Shown piece after piece: positions 10,450 to 18,820 of a stretch of 64,000 nt of DNA. The notes under the pieces are model-generated. The model was not told where the DNA came from. It ran no database searches and saw only the letters and a program-made list of their open reading frames with translations. A program made the position numbers and the translations under genes. Within the stretch, counting starts at the first letter, position 1; each line of letters begins with the position of its first letter. Origin of the DNA: Argyresthia goedartella (lineage: Eukaryota; Arthropoda; Insecta; Lepidoptera; Argyresthiidae); NCBI GenBank assembly GCA_949825045.1, contig OX463813.1, positions 27,944,001 through 28,008,000 of the forward strand. Direction: 5' to 3'.

Positions 10450-10972
10450 TTCCTGAGATTTGCAGCCGTCAAGGGCTCCAGGAAGGCACGATTTGGGACT
10501 ATCAATCTGTAGGTATAGGCGGTTATTAGGTAACTTGGTTGTTGTTCCTATATCCACATAGATTGGTAGTATTGTAAGCTATAGGTCTATTGCTGGTAGT
10601 AGATAGACAGATATTGAATTGAAAATTGCATTGAAGTACCAGTTAGTCAATCTATTAGTGGTCTAGTAATGCTATTGAATGAATGTTTTGGTTAACATAG
10701 GTAGTTACATCTATTGATAGCAGGCTATTACATTGTTTTCAGTTTATAGCAATTTATAACTTGAACTAATATTGACTATCTGTGTGTGTTATAATGATAA
10801 AGGGAAACTAAATTGTATTTACAGAATTATATAGATATAAACCTCGGTTCCTATTGTTTAAGGAAAACAACATTGTTTAAGTTGTGGTTTAGGGTTCCCT
10901 CGTTTGGGTTGTAGACTGGAGGGTCCAATAAAATTGAGTTACTGCAAATTGAGAGTAAGTATCGTTCCGATC
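10450..10972 (+). other. Leader (5' UTR) of BEL copy A
   Basis: About 520 bases between the primer-binding site and the gag ATG, without a long frame and conserved in all four copies. Packaging and dimer signals would be expected here, but none is identifiable by eye. The words GTGAGT/GTAAGT just before the ATG look like splice donors, but no matching acceptor was found. Confidence 0.6.
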
Positions 10973-12688
10973 ATGTCGTTATCTGAAATCCAGAAGGGTG
11001 TTTCTAAGGAACTCAGATGGTTTTCCTCCGCACACGGTCTGATAGACCGTTTAGATAGGCATGATGTGGTATTGGAGCGGTCTATGGACGTTAAGGAACG
11101 TTACAATAGGGTGCTCGAATTGTCCGCGCAGGCGGAATCAGTTGATGGTTGCGCACCTGACAGGCTGTCACGGTTGCTAGGGGATGTCGACCAATGTATG
11201 GAGATGGCAGCTGCTATCACGCAGAAGGCTGCGGACATACGTAGACAGCGCGAGTCCAGCCATGGTGGTGACATTGAAGCACCTCTGCCGCTTCAGGGAT
11301 CGGGGTCCAGGTTACCTGCCATAACTATGCCTACCTTTGACGGAGTGTCCGGTGAATGGATGAGCTTCATCAATCTGTTCGATAGTTTGGTGCACATGCG
11401 ATCGGACATTACCAAGTCTGTCAAGATGGCTCAGCTGGTGGCAGCATTGAGGGGTGAGCCTAGGGAGCTGGTCGCTCATTTGACAGTTACGGAGGGTAAC
11501 TATGAAACGGCCAGGCAATTGTTGGTCAGACGTTACCATAACAAACGGAGGTTGGCCGATGCCCAACTGAACCGTTTGTTTAGTATCCCGGTTGTGAACA
11601 AGGTCGGGGCCATACAGACGGAGGTTTTGAACCCATTGTTGTCCGTCACCAAGGCTCTAGAGAATCTTGGACTTCCGGTTGGTGAATGGTCGTACCTACT
11701 GTTGTACATTGTACTTTCCCGCCTACCCGCTGACGTGCAGACTCGTTTCGAACAGTCTCACGGGAGGTCGGCCGAGGACCTGCCCGCCTTCTCTGACTTG
11801 GTCGGATTCTTGGAAGAGGAGGCTCGACGGGCAGAGAATTTGGGGTTGACGGTCACCCATCCTTCGGAGCCACAGAGAGCTGCCGGGAGCGCTGTGAGTA
11901 GGGGCCCTCCGACGAGGAAGGACCGCACCAACCGGCAGTCATATGGGACTGTGAGTGCATTGACCCCACATAGTGAGACCTGCCCATGTTGTAGGCAGAT
12001 TGGCCATGCTGTGGCCAATTGCAATAAGTTCGGAGAACTTAGGGTTCAGGGACGGCGCCGGATGGCCAAGCAGCGGAGCTGGTGTTTCCTGTGCCTCGGG
12101 CCACACATGGCTAGGTACTGCACGCGTACAAAAATGTGCGGATATTGTGGTGGGGCCCACAACAATCTATTGTGCATGAACCGGTCCGGCCAACAGCCAC
12201 CACAGGGCCGTACCCAGGGTGACACGGCATGGGGCCCTGAGAATTCGTTTGCGACTCGGAGCGCAACTCAGGGGCCAATGTCCCCACGTGCACAGGGCGG
12301 TACTAGGGTGCAGGGCCGCACTCAGGGTCATCACATGGGGGGCCCTGAGTTTTCGGTTGCGACTCAGCATCCGACTCAGCGGGACATTGGGTGTGTTCAG
12401 CGGGCCGTAACGGGCGGGTGGCATGGGACACCTTCGAGCTATGCGGATGCGGTTCGGATGCCGCCTCAGTTGTCGCCCCGCTCGTCGCCTCGTCCTCGTC
12501 GGTCGCATGTGATGTCCCCCCCGCTCATGGAGCGGCCACGGTTGAATTCACGCCCACCCCCCTTCGGGGGGCGTCGTAGGGTAGCAATGGAACCGGCGCG
12601 TGGGCCATTTGTACAATGGGACCCTCTGGCGTATAGCTGCCTACCTGATCGGTTACAGGCACAGTGGGGCCCCGGGGGTCCTCGCTAG
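10973..12688 (+). CDS. gag: Gag polyprotein of BEL copy A (571 aa, intact)
   Basis: Structural protein that would form virus-like particles in the cytoplasm and bind the element RNA. The ATG at 10973 is chosen because copies B, C and D have a stop just upstream of it and all copies share the MSLSEIQKGV start; the frame is open to a TTG at 10904 only because copy A lost that stop. Residues about 110-260 match the DUF1759 domain typical of BEL gag (LPAITMPTFDGVSGEW). Three zinc knuckles follow, starting near Cys337 (CPCCRQIGHAVANC), Cys371 (CFLCLGPHMARYC) and Cys389 (CGYCGGAHNNLLC). The C-terminal 150 residues are low in complexity and contain a tandem repeat. The frame ends at TAG 12686-12688, and the same frame continues as pol. 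Confidence 0.9.
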   Translation: MSLSEIQKGVSKELRWFSSAHGLIDRLDRHDVVLERSMDVKERYNRVLELSAQAESVDGCAPDRLSRLLGDVDQCMEMAAAITQKAADIRRQRESSHGGDIEAPLPLQGSGSRLPAITMPTFDGVSGEWMSFINLFDSLVHMRSDITKSVKMAQLVAALRGEPRELVAHLTVTEGNYETARQLLVRRYHNKRRLADAQLNRLFSIPVVNKVGAIQTEVLNPLLSVTKALENLGLPVGEWSYLLLYIVLSRLPADVQTRFEQSHGRSAEDLPAFSDLVGFLEEEARRAENLGLTVTHPSEPQRAAGSAVSRGPPTRKDRTNRQSYGTVSALTPHSETCPCCRQIGHAVANCNKFGELRVQGRRRMAKQRSWCFLCLGPHMARYCTRTKMCGYCGGAHNNLLCMNRSGQQPPQGRTQGDTAWGPENSFATRSATQGPMSPRAQGGTRVQGRTQGHHMGGPEFSVATQHPTQRDIGCVQRAVTGGWHGTPSSYADAVRMPPQLSPRSSPRPRRSHVMSPPLMERPRLNSRPPPFGGRRRVAMEPARGPFVQWDPLAYSCLPDRLQAQWGPGGPR

Positions 12689-13519
12689 GAATTTGCGGCC
12701 CAACCATTGGTTGCCCCCCAACCGGAGACGGTGGTGTTACCGATCGCCTCTGTGCTTGTTTGGGATTTGGCGGGCAACCCAACATACGTTCGCGCCCTAT
12801 TAGATTCTGGAGCTCAGGGCTGCATTGTATCGAACGATTTAGCAAAATGGTTGGGCCTCAAGGTAAATAGGTATAATAAATCAATACGGGGCGTGGGGAA
12901 TGTTACGGTTACGAATGTAGTTGGTCAATCGGTGATCACGTTCTCTCCACGTTATGACATTTTGACAAAAACATCCGTGCAAGCTTTAGTGATGACGCAT
13001 GTCATGGGCAGACACCCCTTGGTGAAGTTGAATCCGGCCGTTCGATTCCTGACATCAGGACTCAAGTTGGCGGATCCCGATTTTGACACTCCAGCCCCGG
13101 TCGACCTGCTACTGGGAGCAGACGTTCTGGGTAGGTTTCTGTTGTCGGATCGGCGAGTTCTTCAGCCGGACGGGTTGATTGCTGTGGATACTAAGTTTGG
13201 TCACGTGATCATGGGTCCGGCATTGCCAATGGTTAGGCCTGCCGAGTCAGATGGCATGCTTATTGGCTCAGCGTTGTCAGACGCTATCCAACGTTTCTGG
13301 GAGATAGAGGAACCTCCCACCGTTCGTCGAGTCGACGCAGACGAAGAAGAGTGCGAGTTGTTTTACCAGAATAGTACTGGTCGCCTTCGTTCTGGTCGTT
13401 TTGTAACTTTTGAATCACACTCTAACAGTGTTGCGTGGGTCAGTGGTTTTGGAGGATACGGTGTACGCGTGGACGGACAGCCAGATTGTTTTGTGCTGGC
13501 TGAAGGCTTCGGTCCATAA
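12689..13519 (+). pseudogene. pol: Pol N-terminus of BEL copy A: aspartic protease, then out-of-frame join
   Basis: The frame continues directly from gag beyond the UAG with no new ATG, so expression would need readthrough. The protease active-site box LLDSGAQG has its catalytic Asp codon at 12803-12805, as in DUF1758/A17 retropepsins of BEL elements. After GRFVT (about 13408) the sequence jumps to the RNase H end: the break shares the four bases AACT (13405-13408) with both sides of the longer copy C. The jump removes about 1.3 kb coding RT and early RNase H and shifts the frame, so this frame stops at 13519. Confidence 0.85.
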
Positions 13520-15272
13520 CTTAGAGGTTTTTGTTGCGAACCGTGTCTCCCAGATTGTGTCGTCTGAGGTCCCACTGACCTGGAGACATGTACCAGGAGA
13601 ATTGAACCCGTCTGATTGTGCATCCAGGGGATGTCGGGCTCCTGAACTCGTTAGACACCATTTGTGGTGGGGACCACCCTGGCTTGCCAGGAGAGAATCG
13701 GACTGGCCCCACAGCCATGTAGTAGTATCTTCGGATCATGGCCCCAGAGCGGCCGTGCATGTTACCCAGAAGGCTGAGGACCCTGACGCCGGGTTTCTGC
13801 TGGACCGGTATAGCTCACTTGACAAGTTGATAAACGTGTCCACTTGGATTAGAAGATTCGCTCGAAATTGTCGTACTCCTCGCGATCAGCGAACGTTGAA
13901 CCCTATTCTGACTCCGGCAGAGCGAAACGAGTCGCTACTGAATTTGGTCCGGTTGGTACAGTCCTCGAAGTTTGGGGCAGAATTGGAGATTATACGAAGT
14001 GGACGTTCGAAATTGAAGGGAGCCGTCGTGCGTCTCAACCCCTTTGTTGATTCGACCGGGTTACTTCGGGTAGGAGGAAGATTGCGCAATGCAAATCTGT
14101 CGTATTCGGCTCGTCACCCACTTCTGCTCCCCAAGGGGGGACAGTTAGTTAAATTGCTGGTGACTGATCGTCATATTAAAAACGCGCATGCCGGCTGTAA
14201 CGCGTTGTTGGCCACGCTCCAGCGGGAGTTTTGGATCTTATCTGCCCGCCGTGTCATACGGAACATCGTGTTTCGGTGCATGCCTTGTTATCGACTTAAG
14301 GCTGCCACGATGCAACCTCTCATGGGGGACTTGCCCCCTGATCGTGTGAATGAGGTCAGACCGTTTTCAGGTGTTGGTACGGATTTTGCCGGACCGTTTA
14401 TGGTGAAGAGTTCACGATTGCGTACCTCTAAGCAGTACAAGGCGTACCTATGTGTGTTTGTTTGTTTATCCACCAAGGCGGTACATCTCGAGCTCGTTGC
14501 TGATCTCTCGACAGAGGCTTTCATTGCTTGTTTGGATAGGTTTGTTTCTCGAAGGGGACTTCCAACTTTGATCCGCTCTGATAACGGCACTAACTACGTC
14601 GGTGCGGAACGATACTTACGAGAGATAGACAACTTTTTGAATGTAAATAAAGTGGATATTGGAACGGCCCTCTCCCGTCGGGGTATACAGTGGACCTTCA
14701 GCCCACCGAGTTGCCCCCACTGGGGTGGGATTTTTGAGGCCGTAGTTAAGTCAGCTAAGACGCACTTGGGGCGTATAGTAGGTCAGACCGCGCTGACTTT
14801 TGAGGAGCTCGCGACATTGTTTTGTAAGATCGAGGCCGTTCTCAATTCGCGACCGTTGTGTCCGCTCAGCTCGGACCCAAATGACCTGGAGGCTCTGACC
14901 CCAGGCCATTTCTTGATAGGACAGCCACTTAACGCGTTGCCCGAGCACCCCTTCGAGGGAGTGAAATTGTATCGGTTGTCAAGGTATCAGATGTTGCAGC
15001 AGTTTACTCAGAATTTCTGGAAGCGTTGGTCGCTCGAGTATCTGCATATCTTACAACAGCGCCTTAAGTGGACTGACAAAACCAGCCCCCCTAGTGTTGG
15101 TGACCTCGTTCTGCTTAAGGATGCTAACCTACCGCCACTACGTTGGCGCAGGGGGCGCATTGTTAACTTGTTCCCTGGCAAGGACGGGACCCCCCGGTCT
15201 GCGGAGGTTCTAGTAGGAGGCTCGGTTCTAAAACGAGCGGTAGCAACGTTGTCTCGGCTGCCCGTAGATTAG
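13410..15272 (+). CDS. pol: Pol C-terminus of BEL copy A: RNase H end and integrase, open 620-codon frame
   Basis: Catalyses insertion of element cDNA into chromosomes. Numbering is from the start of the open frame, which is not a real start codon. The RNase H end is marked by YAWTDSQIVLCWL. An HHCC zinc region follows (HIKNAHAG, later CMPCYRLKA), then the catalytic core with D325 (GTDFAG), D391 (RSDNGTN) and E443 (HWGGIFEAV). The C-terminal part is basic and ends 32 bases before the 3' LTR. This is the only copy whose whole integrase frame has no stop. It lies in a different frame from the protease because of the internal deletion, so normal synthesis as gag-pol is not possible here. Confidence 0.88.
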   Translation: MNHTLTVLRGSVVLEDTVYAWTDSQIVLCWLKASVHNLEVFVANRVSQIVSSEVPLTWRHVPGELNPSDCASRGCRAPELVRHHLWWGPPWLARRESDWPHSHVVVSSDHGPRAAVHVTQKAEDPDAGFLLDRYSSLDKLINVSTWIRRFARNCRTPRDQRTLNPILTPAERNESLLNLVRLVQSSKFGAELEIIRSGRSKLKGAVVRLNPFVDSTGLLRVGGRLRNANLSYSARHPLLLPKGGQLVKLLVTDRHIKNAHAGCNALLATLQREFWILSARRVIRNIVFRCMPCYRLKAATMQPLMGDLPPDRVNEVRPFSGVGTDFAGPFMVKSSRLRTSKQYKAYLCVFVCLSTKAVHLELVADLSTEAFIACLDRFVSRRGLPTLIRSDNGTNYVGAERYLREIDNFLNVNKVDIGTALSRRGIQWTFSPPSCPHWGGIFEAVVKSAKTHLGRIVGQTALTFEELATLFCKIEAVLNSRPLCPLSSDPNDLEALTPGHFLIGQPLNALPEHPFEGVKLYRLSRYQMLQQFTQNFWKRWSLEYLHILQQRLKWTDKTSPPSVGDLVLLKDANLPPLRWRRGRIVNLFPGKDGTPRSAEVLVGGSVLKRAVATLSRLPVD

Positions 15273-15273
15273 G

Positions 15274-15293
15274 GGACAGGTGGGTGCCTGTCC
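15274..15293 (+). other. Conserved hairpin between pol stop and 3' LTR
   Basis: GGACAGG (15274-15280) and CCTGTCC (15287-15293) form a perfect 7-bp stem with a TGGGTG loop. It occupies the place where a polypurine tract is expected. The hairpin is identical in copies B, C and D. Confidence 0.6.
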
Positions 15294-15304
15294 GGGCGGG
15301 TGAT

Positions 15305-15849
15305 TGTTCGATTCCAAATCGATATTCGATCGATGGTTTCGGAACGGCCATTTTGAATTTGACGTTGCTGCCAACCTTGCAGTTTTTTGACAACTGACAG
15401 ACGAAAGCCCTCGCAATGTAACGCGTATTGGTTAGGGTATTGAAATTAAATCGCAAGCCATCTGGAATGTATTCGGGTTTCCCTCAGGATTGTCTATATA
15501 GCTGAGTGTGTTGTGGTTCCCCGAACCAGATAAAGTTCGCATTTACGTGGCCGATTGGTTATTCCCACGTAACATAACCTGTGTTGGAACACTGTGCTCA
15601 TCGAAGCTGGCCTGCCAGTCATACCTGGTTGGCTGAAGAACCTGTCTACCAAGAAGAGCCTAGGGTGCACCCGGGCCTTGCAGAGAGACAGGAGGTTGAC
15701 GGGACCGAAGCACAGACCAGGTTAGATCGACCCCAATAATTAATAGCTCGGTGAATCGCCGACGTTCACACTTCTTGGCAACTGATCGCTACGCTACCTC
15801 GTAGCTGATGGGCCCCTACGAGGTCATTAGGTACCGAGAAGCCTGAACA
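15305..15849 (+). repeat. 3' LTR of BEL copy A
   Basis: 545 bp with the same ends as the 5' LTR. Internally it carries the copy-B subtype words (GTTGCTGCC, GTCTATATAG, GTTGTGGTTCCCCGAACC, TTTACGTGGCCGATTGG), plus private changes. It differs from its own 5' LTR at well over a dozen positions by eye. Confidence 0.9.
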
Positions 15850-16039
15850 ATGTATAAATTAGAATTTGATAAACTGTAGCTTTAACAACACAAAAATAGC
15901 TGACGAGTAGATAGCCAAGAATTCATGATGTTTATCTAAATCAACACAGTTAGTACCATTTATTAATAAACAATATTTTTAAGTTGTAATAATGTAAAGT
16001 TTGTTATGTTTAGACATATATTTATTATCTACATACGCA

Positions 16040-16154
16040 TCATAAACCCTCTTTACTGCGTCCAAAAACCGCACGTTAGTCGTAACGTGCGGTTTTTGGA
16101 CATTATGCTGGTCGCAGCATAATGTAATATTACTTGTAAAAACTCATTTCTTAT
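16040..16154. repeat. Foldback repeat with two adjacent perfect hairpins
   Basis: Hairpin 1: arms 16061-16078 and 16083-16100, 18 bp, with a 4-base loop. Hairpin 2: arms 16100-16109 and 16116-16125, 10 bp, with a 6-base loop. Flanking words (CATAAACCCTCTTTACTGCG, AACTCATTTCTTAT) match the half copy at 795-893 in reverse complement, so this is a dispersed family. It has no coding capacity. Confidence 0.65.
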
Positions 16155-16169
16155 CTGAATATTGATATT

Positions 16170-16358
16170 GTGACTATAATGAATCTACTTTCGAAAAATT
16201 ATGTCATTCAAATTTCGAACGCCGACGCCCGCCTGCGTGCCGCCCCTAGTTTGTCTGTGAAGTTGGTACTGAACAAGCTAAACAAGTGCAGAACAATTAT
16301 TAATGCCACCACGCCGGTCGAACATGCGGTTCCTGAACTCATCAAAGACAGCTTATGA
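16170..16358 (+). CDS. Unrecognised 62-codon frame, possible exon or relic
   Basis: I do not recognise this product. The stretch 16215-16335 is more GC-rich than its surroundings and reads as a plausible protein segment with alternating hydrophobic and charged residues (LSVKLVLNKLNKCRTIIN). There is no partner exon nearby, no clear splice signals, and a foldback repeat lies just upstream. It could be a fragment of a host gene, a transposon relic or chance. Confidence 0.2.
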   Translation: MTIMNLLSKNYVIQISNADARLRAAPSLSVKLVLNKLNKCRTIINATTPVEHAVPELIKDSL

Positions 16359-16616
16359 TATGTGTGTAGATAAACTAGTGTATGTATCTGTTCATAATTA
16401 GGTATTAAGACTCTCGAGTGATATTATTTTGAACTCGCCTTCAGCTGTTTCATAAACCCAATCTCGAGTTTTAATGCCTTCCATTATGTATCAGTCACAT
16501 AAACTACTAAAAGCGTTTCACTAATACATATATAATTTGGTATATTTTGAAAGAGATTACAAAGTTGCTTGTGGGAATTACTTAATCTACCATTGTTGTC
16601 CGACAGTGGTCAATAT

Positions 16617-17082
16617 TAGTGATGCAACGAATACGAATACGAATATTCGTATTCGCCGAATAATAGACATTTACCGAATATTTGTATTCGGCGAATACGC
16701 GCGTCGGTCGTTGGCACGTAAAAATACGATGATCCAGTGGCCTTTTGACGAGAAGATGTCCATTTTCTAAGTCTGAAAAATCTCGCCCATAAATATTTTT
16801 CACTGAAGCCATGTTCAGTCGCCTTGCAAAGACTTTTTTCAACAGCTGGAAACATCCAGACTGAAAAAAGAGATCGCCTAAAACCAGAAATCTACAAATT
16901 TTATGTCTTTAAAATAAAAATTTGCCTATTGTAAGTTTTAATTATTAGGAGAATAGAAATTCATCAAATAAATTAGTCTTTTATTACCATGGCGAGATAT
17001 TCGTATTCGTATTCGTATTCACCGAATAGTAGGTTTGATATCCGTATTCGTATTCGTAAAAGTAGTATTCGTTGCATCACTA
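16617..17082. mobile_element. hAT-type MITE (466 bp) with 8-bp target duplication
   Basis: Perfect 18-bp terminal inverted repeats TAGTGATGCAACGAATAC are present at both ends. The flanks are exact 8-bp duplications, GTCAATAT, at 16609-16616 and 17083-17090. TAGTG-type ends with an 8-bp duplication are the signature of the hAT superfamily. Both ends carry clusters of the hexamer GAATAC/GTATTC, which are likely subterminal transposase-binding repeats. There is no transposase frame, so the element is non-autonomous. The exact ends and duplication suggest a fairly young insertion. Confidence 0.93.
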
Positions 17083-17090
17083 GTCAATAT

Positions 17091-17519
17091 AGTAAAGCGG
17101 CTGACCTATGAGTTAGCAAAATTTTTATTCATCGTATTCCGTAAGATGGCGAATTGTGCTAATATGTAACATTATGAATGAATAAATCACAAAATTACTC
17201 TATTAGGTACATCCATATACTCAGGCAACCATCTGGACGTGGCTCCTGGTCTAGCTACAACGCACTGCCAATGACAGTGGCTTTGGGTTTCATAATTCAT
17301 TAGGTACGGAACCCTAATCCCATATCTTGTCAGTTGAAAGATGGCGGCTCTTAGGGCAGTTCTTGTTCGAATATTCAATGTTAATCCCTAATATAATACC
17401 AAATAAGTTAATTCCCTACCCATTTCGTTGGAATTTCGTTACACTTAAAATATATAAACAACGTCAAAGTCAAAGTACTTTATTACTGTAGATATTAACA
17501 TATACTTAGCAAACGTCAA
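17091..17519. other. No gene recognised
   Basis: AT-rich. A short GC-richer patch (17215-17360) has a 63-codon minus frame without a recognisable domain. TCAAAGTCAAAGTACTTTATT near 17466 resembles LINE 3'-end tails, which is weak support for an old LINE end. Confidence 0.35.
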
Positions 17520-17625
17520 TTTTGCCTCTTCTCTTCATTGGACCACTGTGGGAGAAGAAGGGCGTAGAATGTCCCACAGATTGATTTTTAGATCTCTTTT
17601 AAAAATAGGTTGTGCTTAACTATTA
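17520..17625 (+). repeat. Dispersed repeat (CACTGTGGGAGAAGAAGG...AGATCTCTTTT family)
   Basis: The blocks CCTCTTCTCT..ATTGGACCACTGTGGGA, GTCCCACAGATTGATTTTTAGATCTC and TTTTAAAAATAGGTTG occur here in plus orientation. They occur in reverse at 23850-23945 and 39318-39418, with a degraded piece near 2386. Class unknown. Confidence 0.6.
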
Positions 17626-17654
17626 CAAACCCAGATTCCCGGAACAATTTTATT

Positions 17655-17863
17655 TAATGTTTACATTAACATACAGGTACATACATTGTGTCTGGCCCCA
17701 CACTAGGATAGGTGTCTTGGGAACCAGAAACAGCGTCGTCACTCTCATTTATATGAGATGTCTATACATCCAAGACCTGGGGATTTTTTTTCCAGCCGGG
17801 GATCGAACCCGGGACCTCTCGCATGGTAGGCAGAGCCACAACCGCAGCGCCACAGAGGTCGTC
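17655..17863 (-). mobile_element. SINE family A
   Basis: Reverse-oriented full copy. On the minus strand it begins GACGACCTCTGTGGCGCTGC, has the B box GGGTTCGATCCC (about 17800-17811), a T/A run, the CTGTTTCTGGTTCCCA block and a tail ending CATTGTATGTACC-like. It has the same organisation as the copy at 20264-20472. Confidence 0.75.
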
Positions 17864-18820
17864 AATTTTTTCGTTTCATTTGGTGCCTTGTATGCACTCT
17901 TTACAAAACAAAACATGAATGGAGCTTTCGTTGGATTGTAAACACTTACCGTAAAGAAACCGGAAGAAACCGAAACCAGAACATTTAAAAAAATGTTCTG
18001 GACATTGAAGGGTGTTTTCGAACCAAGGGTTAACCCATAAAAGTCAAAAATTCCGGTTACTGAACCGTCAGATAATATATTATCATTTATGAATCAATAA
18101 AACCTTAGATCACCGAAACTCTTCGTATTAAATGCCTCATAACCATACCATTCAAAGTGATAAAACCTCTTTGCGAAAAGTTACCAGTAAAAAAAGAGTT
18201 TCTTCAATGACAGACATATTTTTTATGACATATGCGTGTAAATAAAACTTGCAACGTCATAGCAACATACGTGCTCTAATGGCATAGCTCGTATGGTTCC
18301 AATTTGACATACTATATTCAACCTTATCTCGGTCGGAAATTAAATTCAACGACTGAACTCCACGCAAAATTGAGAATTTCAATTTCTGGCTAGACTTGGG
18401 AACAAGTGTGCCTCTGCCAACCCGAATGGGAACATGTGGGATATGGTCAGCCGCAGGATTGCAATCCGCGTCTATTGTGTAGCACGCGAGCATTTAACCA
18501 ATAGACCGTGAACGCTCCATACCACTAGCAGAAAGCGCAGCGAAAACAACTCTTGTTACGCATTAAACTCCACTTACTATTTATTACCCCTGATTTACTA
18601 AATTTAGGGAAAAATCCAGCGATTTTTTAAATACGAAAATAAACACTTGTTTAAAGTCAAAATTGTAAAGGATTTGACGTTAGTTTTGAGGTTAGATGAC
18701 GTTTAAGATTTTTTGTAGTAACACGGTAGGATTTCAATGATAGTCGACACCTATATTGCACACTATTACACCCTCACAACATGGTTTTTATAGGGGGAGA
18801 AGTGTTGATTCCTATTTGTT
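17864..18820. other. No gene recognised; possible degraded SINE B
   Basis: Bases 18250-18480 contain scattered SINE-B-like words (TGCCTCTGCCAACCCG, GGGAACATGTGG), too degraded to bound. Nothing else was recognised. Confidence 0.3.

Larger units (their letters stand above)
9883..15849 (+). mobile_element. BEL/Pao retrotransposon copy A (RT deleted)
   Basis: Complete LTR-to-LTR element: 5' LTR, primer-binding site, leader, intact gag, in-frame UAG, protease, then a join that removes RT and most of RNase H, then integrase and 3' LTR. Flanks read TGTAT before the 5' LTR (9878-9882) and A-TGTAT after the 3' LTR, so the target duplication is present with one extra A. Family assignment rests on the DUF1759-like gag, the LLDSGAQG-type protease of the DUF1758/A17 family and the BEL-type integrase. 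The two LTRs belong to different subtypes (see findings). It cannot move alone because RT is missing. Confidence 0.92.

Noticed and set aside
10904..10972. Upstream extension of gag in copy A from a TTG codon
   Set aside because: Copies B, C and D have an in-frame stop just before the conserved ATG; copy A only lacks it through a point change. The real start is 10973.
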